A stretch of DNA of 39,947 nt from Myxococcales bacterium (GTDB lineage: Bacteria > Myxococcota_A > Polyangia > Polyangiales > Polyangiaceae), in the NCBI GenBank assembly GCA_030590865.1, contig JAUVCD010000003.1, forward strand, positions 1 to 39,947. The letters are read 5' to 3'. A model generated the notes under the pieces. The model made no database searches. It was not told the origin of the DNA and saw only the letters and a list, made by a program, of their open reading frames with translations. A program made the position numbers and the translations under genes. Shown here one piece after another: positions 17,251-26,361 of this stretch (its first letter is position 1; every line of letters starts with the position of its first letter).

Positions 17251-18744
17251 TCAACGGCTCAGCTTGGTGCGGACTCGCTCAGTCACCACGTCGAAAGCCT
17301 GTCGCTGTCGTTGGGTGGCCCCTCCCTTTTCTCCAAAGGCGTGCGCGTAATGGGCATTCACCAGACACTGGATGGCGGTGAGGTATCGGTCCACGGCGGC
17401 GGCACCGTCGCCCTCGCCGCCGTGAGCCACGGCCTCGCCGAGGGCCATGAGGGCCCCGTCAAAGTTGCACGCCCCAGCACCCAAAGAGCTCTCCAGAGGC
17501 GTGGCGGTCTCACAACAGGTCGCCCTCACCACCGCGAACATCGCCATTTGAAACCAGCCAAGCTTGTCCCACTCCCGCATGGCCGGCGTAACCGCACGGC
17601 GTCCCTTGCCCAGCACCACCTCGGTGCCCAAGGCGTCGGCTCCCTTTCGTGGGTCAGGCTCGTTACAAACGAAGCGGAAGTTCGGCCGGCCAGCTGCAAA
17701 TGTCTCCGGCGAGAACAACTGGCTGACACATTCGCGCCGATCCCGAGGCTTGGCTGGCACGGCAGCTGGAGCAACTGAAGCGCTCGGCAGCGGTGCCGAG
17801 GGTGGGGCGACGACGCTCGTCGAGGCTGCCGCAGGGCCAGTTGCGGCAGAGCGCGCCGACGCGGGCTTGGACCGCGACGCGACCGCTGGGGGCACGCTCG
17901 AACCGGTCGCGCTGGCTGCGGCAGGTTCCGCCGTCGCGACAGGTTGTGGCTCGGTCAGTCGCAGGTGCGGCCACCACACGAGAGTCATCGCGACGACAGC
18001 CACCACCACCAGCGCCACGATCACCCACGGGGCAAGGAACAACGTTGGCGGCGCCGGCCGGGCAGGCTTGCGCGCAGACTCGTCGGGTTCCGGCGGTGCA
18101 GGGCGCGACTCGGGCCTCATCTCGGAGGCAGCTTCGGCCGCTGGGGCAGGAGCCGGCTGGCGCTCGACCGGCTTGGCCGCCGCCACAGCGACCTCGGTCG
18201 GGTCGTCGAGCTCGAGCGCCGCGAACTTGGCCGCCTGTGGCTCGATGGCCTCGAGCGCCGCGATCAGCGGTCCTAGGGTGGTGAGGCGTTGGGCGGGCTG
18301 GGAATGAAACAGCCGGTCGAGCAGGGCCTGCAGCGGCTCATGGTCCAGCCCGTAGACCTCAATCGGCGAGGCCGGGCGCCACTCGATCCGTTCTCGTACG
18401 GCCCGGCGATCGCCCCCTGGAAAGGGAAAGGCGTCAGTGAGACCAAGGTACAGGATCACGCCCAGCGCCCAGACGTCATCGGGCAGCGACGCCCCGGACA
18501 GCTTGGCCCGTTCCGCTGAGTAGTAACGGACATCTCGGTCGACTTCATCGGGCATGACCAGCACCGCTGGGGCGCCGCAGCGCGGCCCAACGGCCATCAC
18601 CGCATTGGCGGCCAACCGCCCGTGAGGCTCGTTGAGCTCGTGCATCGCAGCGAGGCCCTTGGCCAAGCGCACCAGCCACCCGACCACATCCCCTGGCGCG
18701 AGCCGCTCTCGCTCAAACCATGTGCCGAGCTCCTCCACTGCCAA
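17251..18744 (-). CDS. Kinase-like (pseudokinase) TM protein lacking the N-lobe
   Basis: GLAAMHELNEPHGRLAANAVM, YYSAERAKLSGASLPDDVWALGVILYLGLTDAFPFPGGDR (C-lobe), TM WVIVALVVVAVVAMTLVWW, extracytoplasmic tail. Confidence 0.78.
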   Translation of the reverse strand: MAVEELGTWFERERLAPGDVVGWLVRLAKGLAAMHELNEPHGRLAANAVMAVGPRCGAPAVLVMPDEVDRDVRYYSAERAKLSGASLPDDVWALGVILYLGLTDAFPFPGGDRRAVRERIEWRPASPIEVYGLDHEPLQALLDRLFHSQPAQRLTTLGPLIAALEAIEPQAAKFAALELDDPTEVAVAAAKPVERQPAPAPAAEAASEMRPESRPAPPEPDESARKPARPAPPTLFLAPWVIVALVVVAVVAMTLVWWPHLRLTEPQPVATAEPAAASATGSSVPPAVASRSKPASARSAATGPAAASTSVVAPPSAPLPSASVAPAAVPAKPRDRRECVSQLFSPETFAAGRPNFRFVCNEPDPRKGADALGTEVVLGKGRRAVTPAMREWDKLGWFQMAMFAVVRATCCETATPLESSLGAGACNFDGALMALGEAVAHGGEGDGAAAVDRYLTAIQCLVNAHYAHAFGEKGGATQRQRQAFDVVTERVRTKLSR

Positions 18745-18793
18745 CGATTACTTCACGTTCGCGACTCGAAGGAAAGGCCCGACCGCGCCCGCC

Positions 18794-19366
18794 TCATGGG
18801 CGGAAAGCCTCGCGGTACTTCTGGGCCGGCTGGTATTGCACCGGCTGACCCCGCTTGGGCGCGTGGATGACCCAGCCATTGCCCACATAGACACCGACAT
18901 GGCCAGGGCGCCACATGATGTCGCCTGGTTGCAAGACCGACATGACCACCCGCGTCAGCTCGTCACGCTGGGCCACCGAGGTCCGGGGGATGGTCTTACC
19001 CCCCGCCTGCCAGGCCGCGTAGGTCAGACCCGAGCAGTCGAAACAATCGGGCCCGGTGCCGCCCCAACAATAGGGTCGGCCCTGGGCGGCACGGGCAAAG
19101 GCTGCGGCTCGCATTCCCGGGGACGGCGAGGGGCCAGGTTGCCCGGTGGGCACCCAGACGGATGGAGCAGGCGTCGGTGGCTGCACACCGTAGCCCCATG
19201 GCTGCCCGTAGGCTGGGTAGCCCTGGTAAGAGGCCCCAAAGGACCCAGCTGCCGATGGCACGCTCGAGTCCCGCAAAGGCTGGCAGCCGGTGACGAGCAC
19301 GAGCAGCAGGGCTGCGGCGGGAAGCTGGCAAATGGACCAAATTGTCACAGTAGGAGCCCACAGCAT
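18794..19366 (-). CDS. NlpC/P60 (C40) family lipoprotein peptidase
   Basis: MLWAPTVTIWSICQLPAAALLLVLVTGC lipobox; FDCSGLTYAAW, LQPGDIMWRPGHVGVYVGNGWVIHAP (Cys/His catalytic motifs). Confidence 0.88.
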   Translation of the reverse strand: MLWAPTVTIWSICQLPAAALLLVLVTGCQPLRDSSVPSAAGSFGASYQGYPAYGQPWGYGVQPPTPAPSVWVPTGQPGPSPSPGMRAAAFARAAQGRPYCWGGTGPDCFDCSGLTYAAWQAGGKTIPRTSVAQRDELTRVVMSVLQPGDIMWRPGHVGVYVGNGWVIHAPKRGQPVQYQPAQKYREAFRP

Positions 19367-19465
19367 ACGAAGCAGGTTGCGCTGCGGCCAAAAGTGCGCC
19401 GATATTTCGGTCCTCAGGCACCTCCTCAGAGGTGCTGAGCCTGATCGCCCGACGCCGGAGAGCCC

Positions 19466-20083
19466 ATGAGCCACCCCACAACCGCCTCGAATCAGTCAGA
19501 AACCCTACGTAAGCTGCTCGACCAGGGCGCTGGTCGCGAGGAAATCGCCGTCCTCATGAACGAGCTGTCGCCTGGCGAGCGTGTGGACCAGGCGCTGAGC
19601 ATCACCGGCGGCCGGGTGGCCAAGCTCTTCCGCGCCGTCGAAGGCGGCCCCCAGCTCACCCTCCAGCACTTCGTTCCCGATGACGTGGCGACCAGCCGCA
19701 CGGTCATCTTCGAAGGACGCAACTCGCTACCCATGTTCACCCGCTTCCAGAAGCGGTTCGCCCGTCTCGAGTCGGGCCAGTTGATTGGCTACAACCACCA
19801 GACCATGGCCTTCGCGACCGGCCCAGGCTTCTTCGTCGTCAAGGAAGGGCGGCCTGATGCGAGCCTGCTGAAGGAGCTCTACCTCGACTACACCGACGTG
19901 CCGAAAGAGGTTCCCAGTGGCTGGCCCCGCTTCCACCCCAACGCCGCGGGCTTGTCGCTACTGGTCTACGCCAACATGAAGGACTACATGCGCCAGGTCG
20001 CCACTAACGTCTACATCGGCGCGGCCTACAAGCGAGGCAAGGGTCAGAACCAGTATTTCATTCTGGCCCGACAGGGTGACTAG
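19466..20083 (+). CDS. Hypothetical protein, 205 aa
   Basis: Uninterrupted ORF with native-looking composition; no domain recognised by eye. Confidence 0.65.
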   Translation: MSHPTTASNQSETLRKLLDQGAGREEIAVLMNELSPGERVDQALSITGGRVAKLFRAVEGGPQLTLQHFVPDDVATSRTVIFEGRNSLPMFTRFQKRFARLESGQLIGYNHQTMAFATGPGFFVVKEGRPDASLLKELYLDYTDVPKEVPSGWPRFHPNAAGLSLLVYANMKDYMRQVATNVYIGAAYKRGKGQNQYFILARQGD

Positions 20084-21278
20084 CTCCCGGTCGGCGTCCC
20101 AGGATCAGCACGTTCGAGAAGGGCGTCTTCCCCCAGGCGGGCCTGACCTCGCACGCGAGCCCGGCGGCCTCGAGCTGGTCGACAATCTCGCACGCCGGCC
20201 TGAAGCGCACCCGCTTGCCGCGGTTGAAGCGAATCGCGGTGAACAGCAGCTCCTCGGCCAGAGTCACCCAGCTCCGCCACCCCCGCTCCGTGTCCGCCTC
20301 CCGCACGATCAGGCGCCCGCCTGGACGCACCGCGATGGCCGCACGGGCTAGCAGATCGTCTTGTTCAGGCACCGTCAGGTAGTGGATCACGTCAATCAGC
20401 AGGACCGTGTCCGCTGAAGAAAGATCGGCGGTGGTCGCGTCGCCGACCTCGAAAGTCGCGTCCAGCGGCGGGGCCACGGCAGCCGCCGCACGAGCGGACT
20501 CGATCTTGTCCTCGTCCCAGTCGAGACTGTGGGCCTCCGTCGCCCGCCCGAGCTCGATCAGCATGATGGGCAGCTGCCCCCTCCCGGTGCCGATGTCGAG
20601 CAAGGCACCCAGGGACTGGTGACCGTCGCCAGCGAGATCGGCAATCAACTTGGTCACCGGGTCACCCATCAGCTTCATGCGAACGTAGTGAAAGCGAGTG
20701 CGCTCCGCCGGGGTCGATCGCTCGCTGAACGGCGCAAAGCGGCTCGCGACGCGCTCGACGGCCTGCCACCACCTGGGTGCATTTTCCGGCAGCCGGTAGG
20801 GCACCCGTTGCTTCGCTGGCGATAGCCGCCGTTTGACGACCACGAATCCAAACACGAAGAGGGCGCCGGCAATCGCCAGACCCAAACCGATGATGGGCGC
20901 CCCGGACAGCGCATAGAGAGCAAAACCGCTGATACCAGTCTCCCGAGCAAGCTCAGGAGAGAAGACAATCACTTCCCCGGTGTGAAGATAGCCTCCGAGC
21001 TGAACCTCCGCGGTGACGAGAAAGGGGGCGAAGAAGGGGTTGGAGATGTTGGACGCCACCCAGGCGAGCAGGGCATCGAGCTGCAAGAGCACGCAGATGG
21101 TGAGCACCAGCGGCGTGTGGCACCCAAAGATGGGCTGGCTCCCGATGAACAGGCCGAGCGCCACGGCCGCCGCAGCCCGAGCCGGTGACAGGTCGGCGCC
21201 TCGCAGCTCACGCCAGGCACGCCGCAACTCTTCGCGGAGCAACGACGGCGGACGGTCGCTCGCTTCGGCCTTGGCCAT
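20058..21278 (-). CDS. DUF2062 membrane domain fused to a class I SAM methyltransferase
   Basis: MAKAEASDRPPSLL...FIGSQPIFGCHTPLVLTICVLLQLD...NPFFAPFLVTAEVQLGGYL; then LLDIGTGRGQLPIMLIELGRATEAHSLDWDEDKIESARA...VLLIDVIHYL. Confidence 0.8.
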   Translation of the reverse strand: MAKAEASDRPPSLLREELRRAWRELRGADLSPARAAAAVALGLFIGSQPIFGCHTPLVLTICVLLQLDALLAWVASNISNPFFAPFLVTAEVQLGGYLHTGEVIVFSPELARETGISGFALYALSGAPIIGLGLAIAGALFVFGFVVVKRRLSPAKQRVPYRLPENAPRWWQAVERVASRFAPFSERSTPAERTRFHYVRMKLMGDPVTKLIADLAGDGHQSLGALLDIGTGRGQLPIMLIELGRATEAHSLDWDEDKIESARAAAAVAPPLDATFEVGDATTADLSSADTVLLIDVIHYLTVPEQDDLLARAAIAVRPGGRLIVREADTERGWRSWVTLAEELLFTAIRFNRGKRVRFRPACEIVDQLEAAGLACEVRPAWGKTPFSNVLILGRRPGASHPVGPE

Positions 21279-21940
21279 CAGTCCCGTGGTTTGACCGAAA
21301 CGTATCGGTTGCCCCGTTCGTAGAATCGCCAGGGCTTGGCCACCCATGACCCGGCGTAATCGATGTTGATACGCGGTGAGCGTCCCACCTCATCGTGGTG
21401 GCCGAGGGCGAGCTGCAACTCAGGGGAGGCGCAGAGGTCGGCGCCGTAGTGGGAGCCGTCGAGCCCCAAGGCCGCGCAGAGCTTGCCGGGCCCATTGGTG
21501 AGCTCACCCCTTTCGGGCGCCATCCCGCGCCGCTCAGCCATCAGCTGCAAGGGTGGCAACGGCTCGACGGCCCGCACCAAGACCGCGTGGGGCTCGCCCA
21601 CGCTGCCTGTGACGATGTTGAACGCCCAATTAACGCCATAAAGGAGAAACATGTAGACGTGCCCTGGGGGGCCCCACATGGCCTCGTTGCGCTCGGTGCG
21701 CTTGCCCTCGGCGCTGTGGGCCGCCAGGTCCTCGGGGCCACGATAGGCTTCGACCTCCACGATCCGTCCGGCCGCGATCCCCTCGGCGCTGCGGTGGACC
21801 ACGATGGTGCCGATGGCGTCCGCAGCAACCTCGAGCACCGGGCGATCGTAGAAAGCCCGCGGCAAGGGCACCAGCATGTCGGGGTCGAGGGTGGTCGGTG
21901 CGTGGCCTCGAGCGCCTCCTGGACAGGTGTGATCAGACAT
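21278..21940 (-). CDS. DNA-3-methyladenine glycosylase (AAG/MPG family)
   Basis: RIVEVEAYRGPEDLAAHSAEGKRTERNEAMWGPPGHVYMFLLYGVNWAFNIVTG...AVLVRAVEPL...LTNGPGKLCAALGLDG...PRINIDYAG. Confidence 0.93.
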   Translation of the reverse strand: MSDHTCPGGARGHAPTTLDPDMLVPLPRAFYDRPVLEVAADAIGTIVVHRSAEGIAAGRIVEVEAYRGPEDLAAHSAEGKRTERNEAMWGPPGHVYMFLLYGVNWAFNIVTGSVGEPHAVLVRAVEPLPPLQLMAERRGMAPERGELTNGPGKLCAALGLDGSHYGADLCASPELQLALGHHDEVGRSPRINIDYAGSWVAKPWRFYERGNRYVSVKPRD

Positions 21941-23378
21941 CGATCCCGAGCTTCTTCAGGCGATAGTAGAGGGTGGTGCGATGAATGCCGAGCGCCCGAG
22001 CCACTTCAGCCTTGTTGCCCCCGTACTTGTCGAGGGCGCGGATGAGCTCACGGCGCTCGATGGCGTCCAGGCGGTGGCTCAACGTGACGCCGGCGGCCGG
22101 CGGCTCGGACGGCGGTGACGAGGGGCCCGATCGCTTGCCGGCGATCACATCCTGGAACATGAGATGGGGCCGCTGGATGACATCGCCTCGCGCCAGGATG
22201 GCGGCACGCTCGACCACGTTCTCCAGCTCACGCACGTTCCCCGGCCAATCGTAGGCCGCCAACCGCGTCAGGGCTTCGGCGGAGATCGAAGTGGCCGCAC
22301 GGGCGTTGCGCTGAGCATATTTGCTTAAGAAGTGCTCGGCTAGAGGCCTGACATCCTCGGGACGATGACGCAACGGCGCCAGGGCGACGGGAAACACCCG
22401 CAGGCGAGACACCAGCTCGGCGAGCACCTCTTGATCCGTGAAGGCCTCGCCGATGTTGGGGCTCACCGACACGAGGAGCCGCACGTCTACGTGCCGTGTG
22501 GTCGTCTCTCCCACTCGCTCGACTTCGCCTGTGCCCAGCGCCCGCAGCAGACGAGCCTGAAGCGACGGCTCCATGCGCGAGAGCTCGTGCAGGTAGAGCG
22601 TGCCACCGTCGGCGAGCTCGAAGCGTCCAGCCCGGTCCTGATAGGCAGCCTCGGAAGATCCGCGCCGGTAGCCAAACAGCTCACGCTCCAAGGCCTCACC
22701 TGTAAAGGCCGCGCAGGTCACGCTCACGAAGGGCTTGTCCTCTCGCTGCGAGCCGACGTGAATGGCCCGGGCGACCACGTCCTTCTCCAGACCTCGCTCG
22801 CCTTCAAGCAGCACAAGCGTGGTCGTCGGGGCAACCTCGGCGACTTGGTTGAGCACGTTCTGAGTCGCCGCACCACCGCCGACGATCTGACCGAAATCGA
22901 TGGGATCGCGCTGCTGCTTCTCCAGGTAGCCGGCGTACTGGGCCAGCTGCTCACGGAGCCGCCGGTTTTCGCGCAAGGTCACGCAGGACTGAATCGCCTG
23001 GCGGATGACCACGGACAGCTCCTTCGAGTCCCAGGGCTTCTGCACGTAGCGATCGACGGCGCCACTGTTGACGGCGTCGATGAGCACCTCCAGGTCGGCA
23101 TAGGCGGTCAGCAAGATGGCGTAGGTGTCCGGATAGCGAGCCTTCGCCTCCCGCAGCAGCTCGATGCCATTCACCTCAGGCATCCGTTGGTCAGCCACGA
23201 TGACCGCAGGCTCCAGAGTAGCCAGGGTGCTCAGCGCCTCCGGTCCACCCAAAGCGTAGTGCAGCCGAAACGACTTACGAAATGCAAACCGAAACGCGTC
23301 GAGGTTGTCCGACTCGTCGTCCACCACGAGCACGTCGTAGCTAGTCCAGTCGAGGTCCTTCATTTCCGCCCATCCCAT
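21933..23378 (-). CDS. NtrC-type response regulator-like protein (REC-AAA-Fis HTH) with degenerate AAA motifs
   Basis: REC VLVVDDESDN...VIVADQRMPEVNG...LLTAYAD...VQKPW; AAA with ELFGYRRGSSEAAYQDRAGRFELADGGTLYLHEL; Fis HTH NKAEVARALGIHRTTLYYRLKKLGI. Confidence 0.9.
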   Translation of the reverse strand: MGWAEMKDLDWTSYDVLVVDDESDNLDAFRFAFRKSFRLHYALGGPEALSTLATLEPAVIVADQRMPEVNGIELLREAKARYPDTYAILLTAYADLEVLIDAVNSGAVDRYVQKPWDSKELSVVIRQAIQSCVTLRENRRLREQLAQYAGYLEKQQRDPIDFGQIVGGGAATQNVLNQVAEVAPTTTLVLLEGERGLEKDVVARAIHVGSQREDKPFVSVTCAAFTGEALERELFGYRRGSSEAAYQDRAGRFELADGGTLYLHELSRMEPSLQARLLRALGTGEVERVGETTTRHVDVRLLVSVSPNIGEAFTDQEVLAELVSRLRVFPVALAPLRHRPEDVRPLAEHFLSKYAQRNARAATSISAEALTRLAAYDWPGNVRELENVVERAAILARGDVIQRPHLMFQDVIAGKRSGPSSPPSEPPAAGVTLSHRLDAIERRELIRALDKYGGNKAEVARALGIHRTTLYYRLKKLGIDV

Positions 23379-23444
23379 GAGTACTACAGGCGGGTCCTCG
23401 TGCTAAGCTCCGCGCCGCCTGAGGAATCCTGACAGGAGTATCCT

Positions 23445-24002
23445 ATGATTGACGATATTTTGCAGGAGCTTCGAGACAGCATCACGAAAAGCCTCGATGG
23501 GCTCCGCCGCGAGCTGTCGAAGGTTCGCACCGGACGAGCTCATCCAAGCATCCTCGATCGAATCCGGGTTGACTACTATGGCGTGCAAACCCCTCTCTCG
23601 CAGATGGCCAATATCGGCGCGCCTGACGGCAGCATGCTGACGGTCAAGCCCTGGGAGAAGAACCAGGTGCAAGCCATCGAGAAGGCCATTCGCGAGAGCG
23701 ATCTGGGCCTCAACCCTCAAGTGGCCGGCGACTTCATCCGCGTTCCCATCCCGCCGCTGACCGAAGAGCGGCGCAAAGAGATGGTCAAGCTGACCAAGAA
23801 GAACAGTGAGGACGCGAAGATCGCCGTGCGACTGCACCGGCGGGACGCCATGGACTTCTTGAGTGAGGGGCAGAAAGAAGGCGAGATCCGGGAAGACGAC
23901 GCCGATCGGGGCAAGAAGAAGGTGGAAGAGATCGTCACCGCCGAGGTCAAGCACATCGACAAGATCGTCGCGGAGCGGGAATCTCAGATCATGGAGGTCT
24001 GA
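23445..24002 (+). CDS. frr: Ribosome recycling factor
   Basis: 185 aa: LSKVRTGRAHPSILDRIRVDYYGVQTPLSQMANI...TVKPWEKNQVQAIEKAIRESDLGLNPQ...PIPPLTEERRKEMVK. Confidence 0.95.
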   Translation: MIDDILQELRDSITKSLDGLRRELSKVRTGRAHPSILDRIRVDYYGVQTPLSQMANIGAPDGSMLTVKPWEKNQVQAIEKAIRESDLGLNPQVAGDFIRVPIPPLTEERRKEMVKLTKKNSEDAKIAVRLHRRDAMDFLSEGQKEGEIREDDADRGKKKVEEIVTAEVKHIDKIVAERESQIMEV

Positions 24003-24038
24003 GCCCCGAACGCCCGAGCCATCACCAGGGAGACTGCC

Positions 24039-25319
24039 ATGGGCGTCGTCATCATCATCGGAGCCCAGTGGGGCGATGAGGGCAAAGGGAAGGTCGTGGA
24101 CCTCCTTGCCGAGTCCGCTGACGTAGTGGTGCGCTATGCCGGCGGCCCCAACGCCGGGCACACCTTGGTCATCGGGGACGACAAACTGGTCTTCCGACTG
24201 GTCCCGAGCGGCGTGCTCCATGACCACACCGTGTGCATCCTGGGGCAAGGGATGGTGCTCAGCGCCAAGGTGCTCGGCGAAGAGATCGACGCCCTCACCG
24301 GCCGTGGCATCGATCTGAACAGCCGGCTCCACGTGTCCGAACATGCCCACCTGATCATGCCCTACCACGTGATGGTAGACGAGCTGCGTGAGGCCTCGAC
24401 CAAGGGCACCACGATTGGCACCACCAAGCGGGGCATTGGGCCCTGTTATGAAGACAAGATCGGCCGCCGCGGCGTGCGCTGCGCCGACCTGCGAAATCTG
24501 ATAGCGGCCCGGGCGCGAGTAATCGAAGCCATCGCCAACTGGACGCCCACCTTCCGGGAGCTCGGTGGTGAGCCCCCCGAGGTCGAGGCGATCATCGCGC
24601 AACTCGAGCAGCATGCCGCCCGTCTGACGCCCCTGCTGGCAGACGCCACAGCGCTCGTCGACGAGCTGCGACGAGCTGGCAAGAGCGTGATGCTCGAAGG
24701 CGCTCAGGGCACGCTGCTCGACATCGACCATGGCACCTACCCCTTCGTGACCTCATCGTCGGCGACGGCAGGTGGAGCCTGCACTGGCGCGGGGATCGGT
24801 CCTTCGAAGATCGATCGAGTGATCGGCATTTCCAAGGCCTACACCACCCGGGTCGGAGGCGGGCCGATGCCTACCGAGCTCGACGACGCCGCGGGCGCCC
24901 AGCTACGCGACCAAGGCGGCGAATACGGCTCGGTCACCGGCCGACCGCGGCGCTGTGGTTGGCTCGACCTGGCTTTGCTTCGCTATGCGGCGCGCATCAA
25001 CGGACTCGACGGGCTGGCCATCACCAAGCTCGACGTGCTCAGCGGGCTGGAGGAGATCAAGGTCTGCGTGGGTCATCAGACACCGAGCGGAAGCTCCGAC
25101 TCGTCCCCTGTCGGCCAGCTCGCCAACGCCAAGCCTATCTACGAAAGCCACCCAGGCTGGCAGGAGGACATCACCGGCTGCCGCAAACTCGATGAGCTGC
25201 CCACCGCGGCCCGTAACTACCTCAGCTTCATCGAACAGCAGCTGGACGTCCCCCTCTACCTCGTCTCCGTTGGGCCCCGTCGCGACGAGACCATCGTGCT
25301 GCGCGACGCTTTCGCCTAG
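24039..25319 (+). CDS. purA: Adenylosuccinate synthetase
   Basis: VIIIGAQWGDEGKGKVVDLLAE, RYAGGPNAGHTLV, GTTKRGIGPCYEDKIGRRGVR, LEGAQGTLLDIDHGTYPFVTSS, TGRPRRCGWLDL. Confidence 0.97.
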   Translation: MGVVIIIGAQWGDEGKGKVVDLLAESADVVVRYAGGPNAGHTLVIGDDKLVFRLVPSGVLHDHTVCILGQGMVLSAKVLGEEIDALTGRGIDLNSRLHVSEHAHLIMPYHVMVDELREASTKGTTIGTTKRGIGPCYEDKIGRRGVRCADLRNLIAARARVIEAIANWTPTFRELGGEPPEVEAIIAQLEQHAARLTPLLADATALVDELRRAGKSVMLEGAQGTLLDIDHGTYPFVTSSSATAGGACTGAGIGPSKIDRVIGISKAYTTRVGGGPMPTELDDAAGAQLRDQGGEYGSVTGRPRRCGWLDLALLRYAARINGLDGLAITKLDVLSGLEEIKVCVGHQTPSGSSDSSPVGQLANAKPIYESHPGWQEDITGCRKLDELPTAARNYLSFIEQQLDVPLYLVSVGPRRDETIVLRDAFA

Positions 25320-25329
25320 CTCGAAACTC

Positions 25330-25360
25330 GAGCACCGAGCACGAGCACGAGCACGAGCAT
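25330..25360 (+). repeat. Intergenic GAGCAC hexamer array
   Basis: gagcac c gagcac gagcac gagcac gagcat directly downstream of the purA stop (25319). Confidence 0.6.
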
Positions 25361-25401
25361 CGCCCCCTCGCCCTCGCGCCCATTCGTACTATGCTTACGT
25401 C

Positions 25402-26361
25402 GTGCTCCCGCTCCTAGCGCTCGTCGGAACCTTGGCTGCTCACGCGGACACCGATCTGGTCGCGGCTGCGGCAGCCTCGAGCCGACCGCCGGAATGTATG
25501 CCCATGAAGGCGGGCAAGAGTGGTGGGCGATACGCCCGCGCGGCCTCGGTGTGGACCTTGGCGCGCCATCCCAAGCTGCAGCGCTACTGCAACCTCTTGT
25601 CCCGAGCCCATGCGCGGCTCGACCGTGCCCCTGACGAGGCCCGCCAAGGGGCGGTCGCAGCGGACAAGTTGTTGCCAGGTCGGGCGGCGCCCCAGGTTGT
25701 GATCGCCCGCTGTGCGCTTCGAGACGGCGACATCAAGACGGCATTGGCGGCTTTCGAGCTAGCGCTGAAACGAGATCCTCGGGCGGTAGAGCAGCCCCTG
25801 GCGATGCACGATCTGGCGATGACCCGGTGGCGCTCCGGCCAGCTGGCCGAGGCCTTGGCAACCTATCGCATATTGGTACCCCGGGCGTCCCTCCTGCCCT
25901 CTCGAACCACTCGCGCCCGAGTGCTGCTCGAGGCGGCCCACGTGGCCATTGCGACGGCGGCTCGCAAGCCCGACCTAACGACCCGCCACCTGACCGAGGC
26001 GCTGGCCTACCTGCGCGAAGCCGCCCACGACCCCCACCAGGCCCACCGTCTAGACATCGCCCTGTCGCTGGTGCTGGCCTTGGATCGGGCGGGACGGCGC
26101 GTGCAAGCCAACGCCGTGCTGGCGGAACAACGAGGTGCTGAAGCCTGGGCTGGGCGCCAGCCGGCTGACTACCTTGCCGCGCCCGAGGATCTCGACGCGT
26201 TGCGAGCCTTGGCGCTGGAGCGAACAAGACCAGCGCGGGCGGCACAGCACTGGAAGCGCTATCTTGACGAGGTGGGCCCCAACCATCCGTTCCGCCAAGC
26301 CGCCAAGACGCGTCTCGCTGGGCTCGCAAAGCCGCAGCCCCGACGCCGCCGACCTCGATGA
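25402..26361 (+). CDS. TPR-like exported protein (GTG start inferred)
   Basis: VLPLLALVGTLAAHA signal-like start in frame at 25402; ALRDGDIKTALAAFELALKRDPRA...RSGQLAEALATYRIL. The longer track ORF from 24955 overlaps purA. Confidence 0.65.
   Translation: MLPLLALVGTLAAHADTDLVAAAAASSRPPECMPMKAGKSGGRYARAASVWTLARHPKLQRYCNLLSRAHARLDRAPDEARQGAVAADKLLPGRAAPQVVIARCALRDGDIKTALAAFELALKRDPRAVEQPLAMHDLAMTRWRSGQLAEALATYRILVPRASLLPSRTTRARVLLEAAHVAIATAARKPDLTTRHLTEALAYLREAAHDPHQAHRLDIALSLVLALDRAGRRVQANAVLAEQRGAEAWAGRQPADYLAAPEDLDALRALALERTRPARAAQHWKRYLDEVGPNHPFRQAAKTRLAGLAKPQPRRRRPR

Noticed and set aside
16363-17778. 471-aa + strand ORF
   Set aside because: Out-of-frame overlap with the TPR-methyltransferase and antisense to the pseudokinase; Ser/Arg-rich shadow composition.
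22365-23432. 355-aa + strand ORF
   Set aside because: Antisense to the well-supported REC-AAA-Fis gene; composition is typical of a GC-rich shadow ORF.
23403-24731. 442-aa minus-strand ORF
   Set aside because: Antisense to frr and purA, both unmistakable.
24955-26361. Full 468-aa ORF start at 24955
   Set aside because: The N-terminal part overlaps purA out of frame; a signal-like GTG start at 25402 fits better.
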